From the IMG/VR virus record IMGVR_UViG_3300046690_000263, positions 1 to 63,256 of that record: a stretch of 63,256 nucleotides of DNA. One strand, written 5' to 3'. The position numbers and the translations under genes are program-made. Source of the stretch: a virus. Below are positions 51,287 to 59,201 of the stretch, piece after piece. Every line of letters starts with the position of its first letter. Position 1 is the first letter of the stretch. The notes under the pieces are model-generated. The model worked only from the letters and a program-made list of their open reading frames with translations, was not told where the DNA came from and did not search any database.

Positions 51287-51943
51287 TCAGTCGTCCGTGT
51301 GCAGCCCGCTGCCGCCCTTGCCTTCCTGCCGGTCAGCGATGTCGAAGTCAGGGTCGCGCTTGCCGCTGCCGAACGGCCACGGTGCTTGCTCGCGTACCTG
51401 CTCCATGCCGGTGGCTTCGAAGCCTGCCTGCGGCTCTGCCGGGTTGCCGTCCGGCCCCAGCTTCAGCGCGACCTGTGCGTTGTCGCCGCCGTACATCGCT
51501 GCGAGTTTGGCCAGCTTGTCCTGCCGCACTGCTTCGGTTTCGGTCAGTTCGTGCCGCTGCTGCTGCTGCTCCAGTCGCGTGAGACCTTCATCGGACAAGT
51601 CCAAGCCTGCGACGATGCCGGGTTCCTCGGGGATCGCGCCGGGTTGCTCGCCATCCTGCAAGCGACGCTCGATCACGCCCGCGTCCGTGCGGCGCACAGC
51701 GCTGCCGCCAGTGGCTTCGGCTACGAGTTCGTCAATGCGGTTGCCGATGACTGCCATCAGCCGGTGCGCCGGGTTCGTAGGATCGTAGGAAGCAGGACCA
51801 TCGGGGCCACCGATCAGCACGCCGCGCATGTCCAGATTAGGCGAGCCGTCCTCCAGCTTGTTGAGAATGATCTGGAACACTGCCGAACCCTCGGGCAGTC
51901 GCATGTCCTCGGTGGGTTGCACCGGGGTTAGAGGTTCATTCAC
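51287..51943 (-). CDS. Hypothetical protein, 218 aa
   Basis: GTG 51943 has AGGAG 6 nt upstream, better than the in-frame GTG at 51994. Structure unclear: a folded N-terminal third (FQIILNKLEDGSPNLDMRGV), a central coil (LEQQQQRHELTETEAVRQDK) and a disordered acidic tail. It ends 3 nt before the DUF2800 gene. Confidence 0.68.
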   Translation of the reverse strand: MNEPLTPVQPTEDMRLPEGSAVFQIILNKLEDGSPNLDMRGVLIGGPDGPASYDPTNPAHRLMAVIGNRIDELVAEATGGSAVRRTDAGVIERRLQDGEQPGAIPEEPGIVAGLDLSDEGLTRLEQQQQRHELTETEAVRQDKLAKLAAMYGGDNAQVALKLGPDGNPAEPQAGFEATGMEQVREQAPWPFGSGKRDPDFDIADRQEGKGGSGLHTDD

Positions 51944-52077
51944 GGAATACTCCTGTTCAGGTGTGGGATTGTCCGGTTTCCATTCCACAGGCACCGGACA
52001 GCCTGCCCTTTTCCCCTGTCTTTGAGAGACCCGCCAAACCTTACGGGCGACAGGGACGGAATCTCAACTGGACAGGC

Positions 52078-52473
52078 TCAGTCCAGCGCCTTGCGCTTGC
52101 CCTTCGCTGCGGCCTTCTCGACAATCTCTTTGATTGCGTCGTAGACCTGCTGGCGCACCTTAGCCGACTTCTTTTCGAGTCCGCTGATCGACTCCGCGCC
52201 CGCGTCGCTGATGACCGCGATTGCCTTGTCCTGATCGTCGTCGGTCTCGATCTTGCCCGCGAGTTCGCGAATTTCCTCGACAGTCGGGCCGGTCGGCTCG
52301 TCGCTGCCCTTGCCTTCCTTGCCTTCGTCGGTGGCCTTGCCCTTGCCGTTGCTACGGCTACGCGTGGCGGTCGTGGTTTCGGACACGTCTGCGGCAGCGA
52401 GGCCGAAGTATTCAGCAGCGTTGGCCAACAGTTCAGCCTTGTTTGCGCCCGTGAGGGTAACGGAAATGCTCAT
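52078..52473 (-). CDS. Hypothetical acidic protein, 131 aa
   Basis: The N-terminal ~30 residues resemble a small DNA- or protein-binding domain (GANKAELLANAAEYFGLA); then a charged Gly/Lys/Glu linker and a C-terminal helical domain (VEEIRELAGKIETDDDQDKA). GGAG lies 9 nt before ATG 52473. No family recognised. Confidence 0.68.
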   Translation of the reverse strand: MSISVTLTGANKAELLANAAEYFGLAAADVSETTTATRSRSNGKGKATDEGKEGKGSDEPTGPTVEEIRELAGKIETDDDQDKAIAVISDAGAESISGLEKKSAKVRQQVYDAIKEIVEKAAAKGKRKALD

Positions 52474-52517
52474 GGTTATAGCTCCAGTAATGGATAGGTG
52501 TACTACTTGAGAAGCGC

Positions 52518-52670
52518 TTAGACGCGCACGGGTGCCCGCATGGTCGTTGCAGACCCGGCAGGCAATTGGGGAATGGGGGTGTCAGCTACCCTGATGCAAA
52601 CGTCGATCAGGATTGCCCAAATGAGTAAGCCCGCCAGAATGGCGATGGCATGTGAGGCTTTTAGTATCAT
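52518..52670 (-). CDS. Small single-pass membrane protein, 50 aa
   Basis: A 50-codon frame (ATG 52670) with one membrane segment (AIAILAGLLIWAILIDVCIR) and a short Pro/Thr/Arg tail. No Shine-Dalgarno is visible, so confidence is moderate. Confidence 0.45.
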   Translation of the reverse strand: MILKASHAIAILAGLLIWAILIDVCIRVADTPIPQLPAGSATTMRAPVRV

Positions 52671-53243
52671 GATTTTCAAAGGATCAGAGCGTTCAACGGG
52701 TTCAGGTAAAACTGGTGCAGGCGCTACACCGCTTCTGCGGTTTAAACGTGACGGGTCGCAACTCCCGCTTCTCTACGGTACTCAGCAGAACGCACTCGGC
52801 GCGCTTCCGTGTCCGCAGTATTCGTGAGCGTTTTATCCGCTGTCCAGTGCCACTGTGGGATGGACAACCCCAGCAGCCGTGCCGCTCCCATGGCACCCGC
52901 CGGTCTTACGCTCGCTACTAATGAACTGCACCGCCGCTCATGGGGCGCAGCGCCTGCATTGAAGCCGTCTAGTCCACGATGGCGCTGACACGCCACGCTT
53001 CGCTACTGTCAGATAACCGCGCTGGCGTGCGCGCTGAACAGCTTCAATTCAGGCCCGAAGCACTATCCCTGTTATTTCAGGCAGGCCCATCTTTCGACTG
53101 GGACGCGCCAATGGTGGTAGGCGGTCGTCCTAACGCTTCGGTAGAAGGGCGCGGATTGGCTTCCGCCGATTCCCGCCAGCAACTGAATGCCCTGCCCTTT
53201 TATCGAACCGCTCGGGGCGATGCTCTGCCCCGGCAAGACTATG
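52671..53243. other. 573-bp region without convincing genes
   Basis: Frames are open on both strands, but none has a good ribosome-binding site or sensible composition, and I see no tRNA T-arm or anticodon structure. One perfect 6-bp GC hairpin lies near its right end (53213-53232). It separates two leftward genes, so it is presumably transcribed. It may hold a structured RNA, a degraded gene or a replication/packaging site. Confidence 0.5.
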
Positions 53244-53540
53244 CTAGACGTGCAGCCTGTCCAACAGTTGCTGAATCTGCATGCGAACCGCCGACACGCG
53301 GGCTTCAGCGGTGCTGATGATGCCGACAATCTGAGTGGGCATCGGCGGCATGGCCGTGGAGCCTTGCGTGTCCAGCTTGCTGTTTTCCGGCTCCAGCACG
53401 TTGACCAGCTTGCGCTCCAGCGAGCGGGCGAATTCTTCGAGATTGGTGACTTCGCTGTGGAGCGAGTCCAAGGCGCACTGCATACGGCTGGGTGTTGCGG
53501 GGACTGCCATTGCTGCTTGGGTTGATGAGAGCGAATTCAT
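53244..53540 (-). CDS. Coiled-coil protein, first gene of block C, 98 aa
   Basis: AAGGAG precedes ATG 53540. Two helical stretches (LDSLHSEVTNLEEFARSLER; RVSAVRMQIQQLLDRLHV) flank a Pro-rich linker. As the promoter-proximal gene of the leftward block it may be a regulator or host-interaction protein. No family recognised. Confidence 0.7.
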   Translation of the reverse strand: MNSLSSTQAAMAVPATPSRMQCALDSLHSEVTNLEEFARSLERKLVNVLEPENSKLDTQGSTAMPPMPTQIVGIISTAEARVSAVRMQIQQLLDRLHV

Positions 53541-53594
53541 CAGGGTTCTCCTTTAGTATTTTTTACCGCACCCGCTTGTGCTGCGGATAGACGT

Positions 53595-53624
53595 ATCCTA
53601 GTCGCGGTGTTTACTGCGTGTCAA
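53595..53624 (-). promoter_or_regulatory. Leftward promoter of block C
   Basis: A perfect -35 TTGACA (minus strand; 53619-53624) and TAGGAT (53595-53600) with an 18-nt spacer, pointing into the gene at 53244-53540. An 8-bp inverted repeat half (53607-53614) lies in the spacer. Confidence 0.6.
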
Positions 53625-53703
53625 GGAAAATTATCTTCTTGCGATGTGCTGCTGTTCAGCCTACACTCAAGCCCAACGGTGACAGCCGTTACAGCGTAAA
53701 CAC
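53607..53703. promoter_or_regulatory. Operator pair in divergent control region
   Basis: GTGTTTAC (53607-53614) and GTAAACAC (53696-53703) are exact inverted copies flanking the start region of the HTH gene, one half inside the leftward promoter. A 5-bp hairpin (53675-53679 with 53686-53690) and a GTGCTGCTG half-site (53646-53654) lie between. This is the layout of a two-way genetic switch; the HTH protein at 53726 is the obvious ligand, by analogy only. Confidence 0.5.
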
Positions 53704-53725
53704 TAACAAACAAAGGAGCTAGACC

Positions 53726-54061
53726 ATGGCAACAAAAAAGACACTGGACATCGATGCAGCAATGGCCAAGCGCATCAAGGCCGCGAAGAAGGCAAGCCCG
53801 CAGGCGCGCAACTTCAAAGGCAATGCCCAAGTAAATAATGCCGAACCGGCGTACACCATCATCAAGAAGCTGGGCGGTGTGCGTGAAGTGGCGCGCTACG
53901 TGGAGCGCTCCCCCGGCACGGTCAGCCGCTGGTGCACGCCGAAGACCAAGGCCAACCCGAACGGTGGCGGTGGCGTCATCCCGTCCGACTATCACGATGC
54001 ACTGCGCGCGATGGCCGCAGAGAAAGAAGTGCGTTTGACGAAAAACGCATTCGTGCTGTGA
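53726..54061 (+). CDS. Cro/YdaS-like HTH regulator, 111 aa
   Basis: Basic N-terminus, then a helix-turn-helix (KLGGVREVARYVERSPGTVS, about residues 48-67) followed by RWCTPKTKANPNGGGGVIPS, the layout of Cro/YdaS-like phage regulators. AAGGAG precedes ATG 53726. It is the first gene of the rightward early operon and lies beside a palindromic switch region, so it probably represses the divergent promoters. No CI-like partner is evident. Confidence 0.75.
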   Translation: MATKKTLDIDAAMAKRIKAAKKASPQARNFKGNAQVNNAEPAYTIIKKLGGVREVARYVERSPGTVSRWCTPKTKANPNGGGGVIPSDYHDALRAMAAEKEVRLTKNAFVL

Positions 54062-54333
54062 TTGCCGTGGACACGGGGCTGGTCGGTTCGATGAAGTATC
54101 AGGCCGAACGTGACCGGCTACCGGATGGACACCCGCTCAGGCTCGCGGCGGCTCGCATGGATGCCGCGTTGCAGCGCTGGGTGCTGAAGCAGAATGACCC
54201 CGTAGTCACTGCGCAGTTGCAGGTGACATGGGCATCCACAAAACTGGCGTGGCAGCAGTATCTGGAGAACCGGTATGACCCGGAGCCGAAGACACTGAAA
54301 CGCCGCGCATCGCTCTCACAGGTGCAGGAATGA
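54058..54333 (+). CDS. Hypothetical helical protein, 91 aa
   Basis: GTG 54058 overlaps the HTH stop (GTGA); an ATG at 54091 is an alternative. Helical, with basic patches (DGHPLRLAAARMDAALQRWV; WQQYLENRYDPEPKTLKRR). Unrecognised; co-translated with the regulator. Confidence 0.6.
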   Translation: MIAVDTGLVGSMKYQAERDRLPDGHPLRLAAARMDAALQRWVLKQNDPVVTAQLQVTWASTKLAWQQYLENRYDPEPKTLKRRASLSQVQE

Positions 54334-54599
54334 AGATCGTACAGATAATGACTGGACAGGACGAAGCTGGACACGTGCTGTTAGGTCTGTCGGATGATGG
54401 CTCGCTCTACGAGTTCCACTACGCAACAGAAGCACGCAAGGTGATGGACTCACAGAAGGTGGCCAACCCCGCGAAAATGGTGACGCCGTACCGGTACATC
54501 GATGGCACAACGCAGGGCTGGAAACTCATCTGCGCGACCGGCGTGATGGCCAAGCCGGTGCCGCACGCCGACGATCCCAGCAGGTGCGAACGCTGCTGA
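54330..54599 (+). CDS. Hypothetical protein, 89 aa
   Basis: ATGA overlap with the preceding gene. Beta-rich small fold (VLLGLSDDGSLYEFHYATEA) ending in a Cys pair (RCERC) after a His. No family recognised; a terminator follows directly. Confidence 0.65.
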   Translation: MKIVQIMTGQDEAGHVLLGLSDDGSLYEFHYATEARKVMDSQKVANPAKMVTPYRYIDGTTQGWKLICATGVMAKPVPHADDPSRCERC

Positions 54600-54626
54600 A
54601 GCTGTAACAGGGATAAAGAGCGCGAA

Positions 54627-54660
54627 GCCCGCCCAGTCTGTGTTCCGGGGCGGGTTTTGT
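54627..54660 (+). terminator. Terminator in early operon
   Basis: CCCGCCC (54628-54634) pairs with GGGCGGG (54648-54654), followed by TTTTGTGT. It separates the first three early genes from the rest, which have their own candidate control region downstream. Confidence 0.75.
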
Positions 54661-54672
54661 GTATTTGGGGGA

Positions 54673-54702
54673 AGCAGTATATCATGTGGGCGTGCTGCTG
54701 AT
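54673..54702 (+). promoter_or_regulatory. Control site before the ribbon-helix-helix gene
   Basis: AGCAGTATAT (54674-54683, TATATC as possible -10) followed by CGTGCTGCTGA (54691-54701). The AGCAGTATAT string also occurs inside the 46026-46063 operator, and the GTGCTGCTG half-site recurs in other gaps. No good -35 is visible, so activation or autoregulation is likely. Confidence 0.5.
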
Positions 54703-54753
54703 GTAATGCCGCACTTAACTTCTATCTACAACGATGCTTACCGGAGAACCAAC

Positions 54754-54894
54754 ATGGTGATGGTTCGCAAGACTATCTTCCTCCCCCTTGCAATGACAAA
54801 GTACTTCATGGCTGTCAAGAAGAAGACCGGCCTTGGCATGGCTGAACAGATTCGAGCCATCCTTCAAACCCACATTGACAGCAACCCGTTATGA
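54754..54894 (+). CDS. Ribbon-helix-helix regulator, 46 aa
   Basis: Layout of a minimal RHH (Arc/MetJ) DNA-binding protein: strand RKTIFLPL, helix A (AMTKYFMAVKKKTG), helix B (MAEQIRAILQTHI). GGAG lies 7 nt before ATG 54754. It is placed directly behind a control region carrying the recurrent GTGCTGCTG half-site, so it is a good candidate for the protein that reads it. Confidence 0.7.
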   Translation: MVMVRKTIFLPLAMTKYFMAVKKKTGLGMAEQIRAILQTHIDSNPL

Positions 54895-55100
54895 GCCCTG
54901 CCCTCGAAGCGCTGAACAGCGTTATGGAAAAGCTGGTGGCCAACGATTATGTGTTCGCGGGAATGATCGCGTCACTGCTGATTGTGTCGGCGCTGATCGT
55001 CGTCTACTACAAGGGCTACAAGGACGGATACCACACCGGATACAAGGGTGCGTGTGATTACGTGTCCAAGCGTGTCCAGTATCAGGAATTCGGAGGCTAG
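54891..55100 (+). CDS. Single-pass membrane protein, 69 aa
   Basis: ATGA overlap with the RHH gene. A membrane helix (FAGMIASLLIVSALIVVYY) is followed by a Tyr/Gly/Lys repeat (KGYKDGYHTGYKGA). Unrecognised early membrane protein. Confidence 0.68.
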   Translation: MSPALEALNSVMEKLVANDYVFAGMIASLLIVSALIVVYYKGYKDGYHTGYKGACDYVSKRVQYQEFGG

Positions 55101-55102
55101 TC

Positions 55103-55405
55103 GTGCTGACGTTCGAACAATATCTGGACAGACACGCTCCCCGTGACCGGGCCTACTACCTCGCAGACTTGCGGGAAGGCTGGGAAGCGTGCCTACGGGA
55201 ACTGATCGTGCGCGAGTGGGAGTTCCGCGTTATTTCCCCCAGTTGTGGGAAGTGGCATGTGATACCGTTCGTCTGCATCCGCCCGATGCTGGAATTGTTC
55301 GCCAGTGAAATCGAGTTGCGCCCCGTCTATGCGGCTCGCGGCGAGATTGAAAGTGGCGTGTCAGTACTGAACAGACTCAACAACCCGGAGCCAACCCCAT
55401 TCTAA
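55103..55405 (+). CDS. Hypothetical protein, 100 aa
   Basis: GTG 55103 has GGAGG 6 nt upstream. N-terminal helices (FEQYLDRHAPRDRAYYLADL), then a beta-rich part (VREWEFRVISPSCGKWHVIP). No family recognised. Confidence 0.68.
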   Translation: MLTFEQYLDRHAPRDRAYYLADLREGWEACLRELIVREWEFRVISPSCGKWHVIPFVCIRPMLELFASEIELRPVYAARGEIESGVSVLNRLNNPEPTPF

Positions 55406-55418
55406 AGGTAATGCCCTA

Positions 55419-55742
55419 ATGACAAAGAAAAACATACAGCAACTGATTGAACAGCAAGCCGCGCTCGACGCACAGATTGCAGCGCTGCGTAATGACATCC
55501 TTGCCGAAGTGCGAGCCTGTGTTGAGAAGTTTGACTTCACGGCCTACGAACTCGGTCTGGTGAAGACGCAGCACATAAAGCCCAGCCGCAGCGCGCCGAA
55601 GACGTTCCCGGCGAAGACGGCCAAGGGGCATATGCCACCGAAGTACCGCGACCCTGCTACCGGGCGCACGTGGAGCGGCAGGGGCCACGAACCGCACTGG
55701 ATGGCGGGACACCGCGACGAATATCTGATCAAGGGAGACTGA
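55419..55742 (+). CDS. H-NS-like nucleoid protein, 107 aa
   Basis: An N-terminal coiled-coil dimerisation region (IQQLIEQQAALDAQIAALRN) and a C-terminal H-NS DNA-binding motif: PKYRDPATGRTWSGRGHEPHW (about residues 74-94), with the TWSGRG core that reads AT-rich DNA minor grooves. The usual H-NS of burkholderial bacteria has the same core. The phage copy may silence or anti-silence host or phage genes, or poison host H-NS by mixed dimers. Confidence 0.85.
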   Translation: MTKKNIQQLIEQQAALDAQIAALRNDILAEVRACVEKFDFTAYELGLVKTQHIKPSRSAPKTFPAKTAKGHMPPKYRDPATGRTWSGRGHEPHWMAGHRDEYLIKGD

Positions 55743-55744
55743 AC

Positions 55745-56167
55745 ATGCAGTTTGACGCTCGAAGCGAGAAAGGCTACCCGCTGGTGGTGGCTGATATGGA
55801 AGCGGTGGCCGACTGGGCGACGGAAGTGTTCATGACTGCCGCGTTCCCCGGCCCTGCCGCTGAGTACGTGCCCGATCATATCCGGCGCGCACTGAACAGC
55901 AAGCCGCGCAGCGACGCGGACGCAGCCGCCTATGTGCATGGCGTGCTGACTACCCTGCCCCCCAGCTACTGCTGGCACGTGAAGCTGGAGAAGCGTGACT
56001 TCAGTACGGCGTGGACAGTGGTGGACAGTGAGCCGTTGTATGACTGGCTGGACAGGCAGCGTGTAGGTGATCTGAAGAACCTGTATGTCCATCTGGTGAT
56101 TGATGGCGGGCTGAGCGCTGAAGCTCCCCGCGCTTATGCTTTGCTTGATCGTAAGAACGCTCGTTGA
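55745..56167 (+). CDS. Hypothetical protein, 140 aa
   Basis: GGGAG lies 7 nt before ATG 55745. Alpha/beta sequence (YPLVVADMEAVADWATEVFM; PSYCWHVKLEKRDFSTAWTV). Unrecognised. It ends the first half of the early operon, followed by a terminator. Confidence 0.68.
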   Translation: MQFDARSEKGYPLVVADMEAVADWATEVFMTAAFPGPAAEYVPDHIRRALNSKPRSDADAAAYVHGVLTTLPPSYCWHVKLEKRDFSTAWTVVDSEPLYDWLDRQRVGDLKNLYVHLVIDGGLSAEAPRAYALLDRKNAR

Positions 56168-56173
56168 AAAAAT

Positions 56174-56208
56174 AGCCCGGTACGTGTGTTAGACGATACC
56201 GGGCTTTG
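56174..56208 (+). terminator. Hairpin terminator before primase-helicase
   Basis: AGCCCGGTA (56174-56182) pairs with TACCGGGCT (56197-56205), followed by TTTG. The stem is strong but the U-tract is short, so some read-through into the replication genes is expected. The primase-helicase leader follows without a clear promoter (56209-56282). Confidence 0.7.
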
Positions 56209-56282
56209 AACGCTCTCAAGCAGACCTGACTGGAATTTGCGGAAAACCAAACAGGACACCCTTAATCCCTTGGGTGAACAAG

Positions 56283-59015
56283 ATGATAGCTCACGAACCG
56301 ATGCAGGGCAAGCCTGCCGTTGGTGCTGAACGCACTGTATCCGCATCACGTGGACAGGGCAACCAAGGCCGCGTAAACGCCCCGCTGGACATGGATTGGA
56401 CTGATCTTGTCCAGTTTGTCCAGTCCCCAAAAGAAGCCTCTGTTACACACAGTTACTACTTCAGCCTGCCCAAGAATCGCCCGAAAGGCGCTCCAGACGG
56501 GCTTGTCACGCAGTCTTCGCTTAAGACTGACGATGCGTTCATGTTGTTTGGCGTATGTAAAGACGGCAAGCGTAATGACGCCAATCTCCTGTCCCGTTCA
56601 GCCATCACGCTTGACTACGACCAGCCGGACGCGCTAGGGCTGATGCGCCGCCTGCGGCTGGAGTCGCTGTCCATTCCGTTCGCTTACGTGTGGCATACAA
56701 CACGCTCACACGACATCAATCTTGTCGCTGAACGTGTCCAGCCTAAAGTCCGCATCATCGTCCCGCTCTCGCGCGATGTCAGCCCAACTGAATATCACCT
56801 GCTGGTCAAGCTGGTGGCCAAGATGTTCCCCGCCACGCTCGACCCGGCATCGCTGAAGCCGTCACAGATGATGTACTGCCCTATCCACAACAAGGGCGCA
56901 CCGTACCGTTGTGGCGCGTTCCGTGGGCGCGGCTATCTGGAGCCGGACAGCGTGCTGGCATTCGCTCCCGCAGATGAGGCAGAAGCTGAACAGGAGAACG
57001 AACGCAAGCGCAAGCTGGCTGTTCAGGATGACGGCGACATTGACCCGCTGGTGAACGCCCAGCAGCCGCTGCGTGGAATCACGCTTGAACAGATTGAACA
57101 CGACCTCGACCGGCTCGACCCTGACATGGGCTACGAGGACTGGATGACGGTCATCCGCGCCGTGCACCATCAGACGGTGGGCAGCGATGAAGGCTTCGAA
57201 CTGATCGACACGTGGAGTAGCGGCGGCAGCAGCTACAAGCCGCAGGAAGTGCTGGACAAGTGGGATGAACTGACGCACTCCCCCAAGTCGGGGAAGAAGC
57301 CGCAGTCCTACGCGACTATCGTCAAATGGATGAACGAACAGCGCGCCGACGAAGCGCGCAAGGTCCGTGACGAACTGATTGACGAGATTGAGAACTGCAA
57401 CGACGAACAGCAGCTAGAGACCAAGCTGATCGAGCGCATCGCACGCACCGCTGAACTGACGCCGCTCGGGCGCAAGAAGCTGGGTGAAGTGCTGATCAAG
57501 CGGCAAAAGATCGTGCTGGGTGTCGCGCTCACTGCCGCCGAAATGCGCAAGGCCATTGCCCCCGTGGCGCGGCAGACGCAGGCCGTGGCGACGGTCTCCG
57601 CGAGTCAGGGCGACACGCGTTACACCGAAATGGGCAACACGCAACTGCTCTATGACCGCATTGGCCGCAACCTGATTTTCATTCCTGAACTGCAAGTCTG
57701 GTACAGGTGGAACAAGGGACACTGGCAGGAGTACCCGGTGGAAGCGATCAAGCGCGTGGCGCAACAGGTCATTGACGACATGCCGCGTCACATCCCCGAC
57801 ACGCTGAACAACGCGCAGATCGGTGAGTATCTGGCGTGGTGCATCAAGTCGCAGACCAAGCACATGGTGGACGCGATGGTCGCGCTGCTCCCCGGCACGC
57901 CGGACAGTGACATGCTGGTGCCCGGTGCGATGCTGGACAGCGACCCGTGGTTGCTCGGGGTGCGCAATGGCGTGCTGGACCTGAAGACCGGGGAACTGCG
58001 CGACGCTGAACGCGCCGATCTGGTGACGCGCGTGACCGCGTGCGACTACGATCCCGATGCGCCCTGCCCGCTCTTTGAGAAAGTGGTGGCTGACGCGTTC
58101 TTTGACGACGCGCAACTGATCGACTGGTTCCAGCGGGTCATTGGTTACTCGCTGTGCGGCAACCCTAAAGAACAGTTCTTCGTGATCCCCTACGGGCTGG
58201 GTAGCAACGGCAAGTCCACGATCCTGAACGCGATCCGCGACGTGCTGGGCATGCACGCGGCTTCGACGCCGTACACCACGTTCCTCACCGATGGCAAGTC
58301 GCAGGTGTCCGCGACCGGCCCGAATGAAGCCCTGCTGCGGCTGAAGGGCTCGCGCTTCGTCTATATGTCGGAGCCGGAAAGCGGGATGCAGTTGCGGGCG
58401 TCGCTGATCAAGTCTGTCACTGGCGGCGACGAACTGACGGCGCGCGGGGTGCACGCAAAGAAGTCGATTGCGTTCAAGCCTACGTGGGTCATCTTCATGC
58501 CGACGAATCACAAACCTATCGTGCGGGACGACGATCACGGCATCTGGCGGCGCATCCGGCTGGTCCCGTTCGAACGCAACTTTGACGAAGACAAGCTGAT
58601 CGAGAAAGACACCGAACTGGACGAAAAGCTGAAGGCTGAACACGAAGGCATCCTTGCGTGGTGTGTGGCCGGTGCGACCCGGTATCTGCGCGACGGACTG
58701 GGGGATCAGCCGCGTGCGGTCAGCGAGGCGCACGACGCATACAAGACAGACATGGACGTGCTGCATGAGTGGCTAGAGGATCACTGGATCATCGAGCCGC
58801 TGGCAAAAGTGAGCGCCGCCGAACTGTTCAGTTCGTGGGAAAAGTACGCGCTGAGAACACAGACGCCGGTGAAGCTGTCGCAAAAAGCACTGGGCCGCAA
58901 GATGCTGGAGCGCGGATTCAGGCAGTACAAGACCCGAAATGGACGCGGCTGGGTCGGATTGACGCGACGCGAGCGGTCGGCGGAAGACGAAGGCTTTGAC
59001 GGTGCAAGTAGCTGA
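56283..59015 (+). CDS. Primase-helicase (AEP-like/PriCT/SF3), 910 aa
   Basis: The N-terminal ~220 residues look like a bifunctional primase-polymerase fold (AITLDYDQPDALGLMRRLRL, YVWHTTRSHDINL, KPSQMMYCPIHNK). A PriCT-like helical domain follows (YEDWMTVIRAVHHQTVGSDE ... IDTWSSGG). The C-terminal part is a D5-like SF3 helicase: Walker A GLGSNGKST (about 638-646), then FVYMSEPESG and WVIFMPTNHKPIVRDDD. It primes and unwinds phage DNA at the origin. The start is uncertain: GTG 56274, ATG 56283 and ATG 56301 all lack a strong ribosome-binding site. Confidence 0.88.
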   Translation: MIAHEPMQGKPAVGAERTVSASRGQGNQGRVNAPLDMDWTDLVQFVQSPKEASVTHSYYFSLPKNRPKGAPDGLVTQSSLKTDDAFMLFGVCKDGKRNDANLLSRSAITLDYDQPDALGLMRRLRLESLSIPFAYVWHTTRSHDINLVAERVQPKVRIIVPLSRDVSPTEYHLLVKLVAKMFPATLDPASLKPSQMMYCPIHNKGAPYRCGAFRGRGYLEPDSVLAFAPADEAEAEQENERKRKLAVQDDGDIDPLVNAQQPLRGITLEQIEHDLDRLDPDMGYEDWMTVIRAVHHQTVGSDEGFELIDTWSSGGSSYKPQEVLDKWDELTHSPKSGKKPQSYATIVKWMNEQRADEARKVRDELIDEIENCNDEQQLETKLIERIARTAELTPLGRKKLGEVLIKRQKIVLGVALTAAEMRKAIAPVARQTQAVATVSASQGDTRYTEMGNTQLLYDRIGRNLIFIPELQVWYRWNKGHWQEYPVEAIKRVAQQVIDDMPRHIPDTLNNAQIGEYLAWCIKSQTKHMVDAMVALLPGTPDSDMLVPGAMLDSDPWLLGVRNGVLDLKTGELRDAERADLVTRVTACDYDPDAPCPLFEKVVADAFFDDAQLIDWFQRVIGYSLCGNPKEQFFVIPYGLGSNGKSTILNAIRDVLGMHAASTPYTTFLTDGKSQVSATGPNEALLRLKGSRFVYMSEPESGMQLRASLIKSVTGGDELTARGVHAKKSIAFKPTWVIFMPTNHKPIVRDDDHGIWRRIRLVPFERNFDEDKLIEKDTELDEKLKAEHEGILAWCVAGATRYLRDGLGDQPRAVSEAHDAYKTDMDVLHEWLEDHWIIEPLAKVSAAELFSSWEKYALRTQTPVKLSQKALGRKMLERGFRQYKTRNGRGWVGLTRRERSAEDEGFDGASS

Positions 59016-59028
59016 TTTAAAACAACAA

Positions 59029-59161
59029 TGACGCATGTGACACGTTTTGCAGCAAACTTTCGTGTGTCGCATGTGAAACAAATTAATCATTTTTTCAATT
59101 TCTCTCCACGTGTACGGGTGGGGAAAATATAGGAAAAAGGTCTATATGCGTCACATGCGTC
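59029..59161. other. Iteron cluster, candidate replication origin
   Basis: Three copies of a 14-nt iteron related to GACGCATGTGACAC: 59030-59043, 59066-59079 (two changes) and an inverted copy at 59148-59161, spanning a markedly AT-rich stretch (59077-59140). It lies in the only sizeable gap of the replication operon, directly behind the primase-helicase gene. This is the classic layout of an iteron origin; the initiator is unknown (the primase-helicase itself is a candidate). Confidence 0.6.
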
Positions 59162-59201
59162 ACACTAGGTAGAAACCCTTAATCCAAAGAGGAACTGAAC
59201 A

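Noticed and set aside
52700-53240. tRNA or tRNA-like genes in the gene-free region
   Set aside because: No T-loop GTTCRANNC consensus or four-arm fold could be drawn on either strand.
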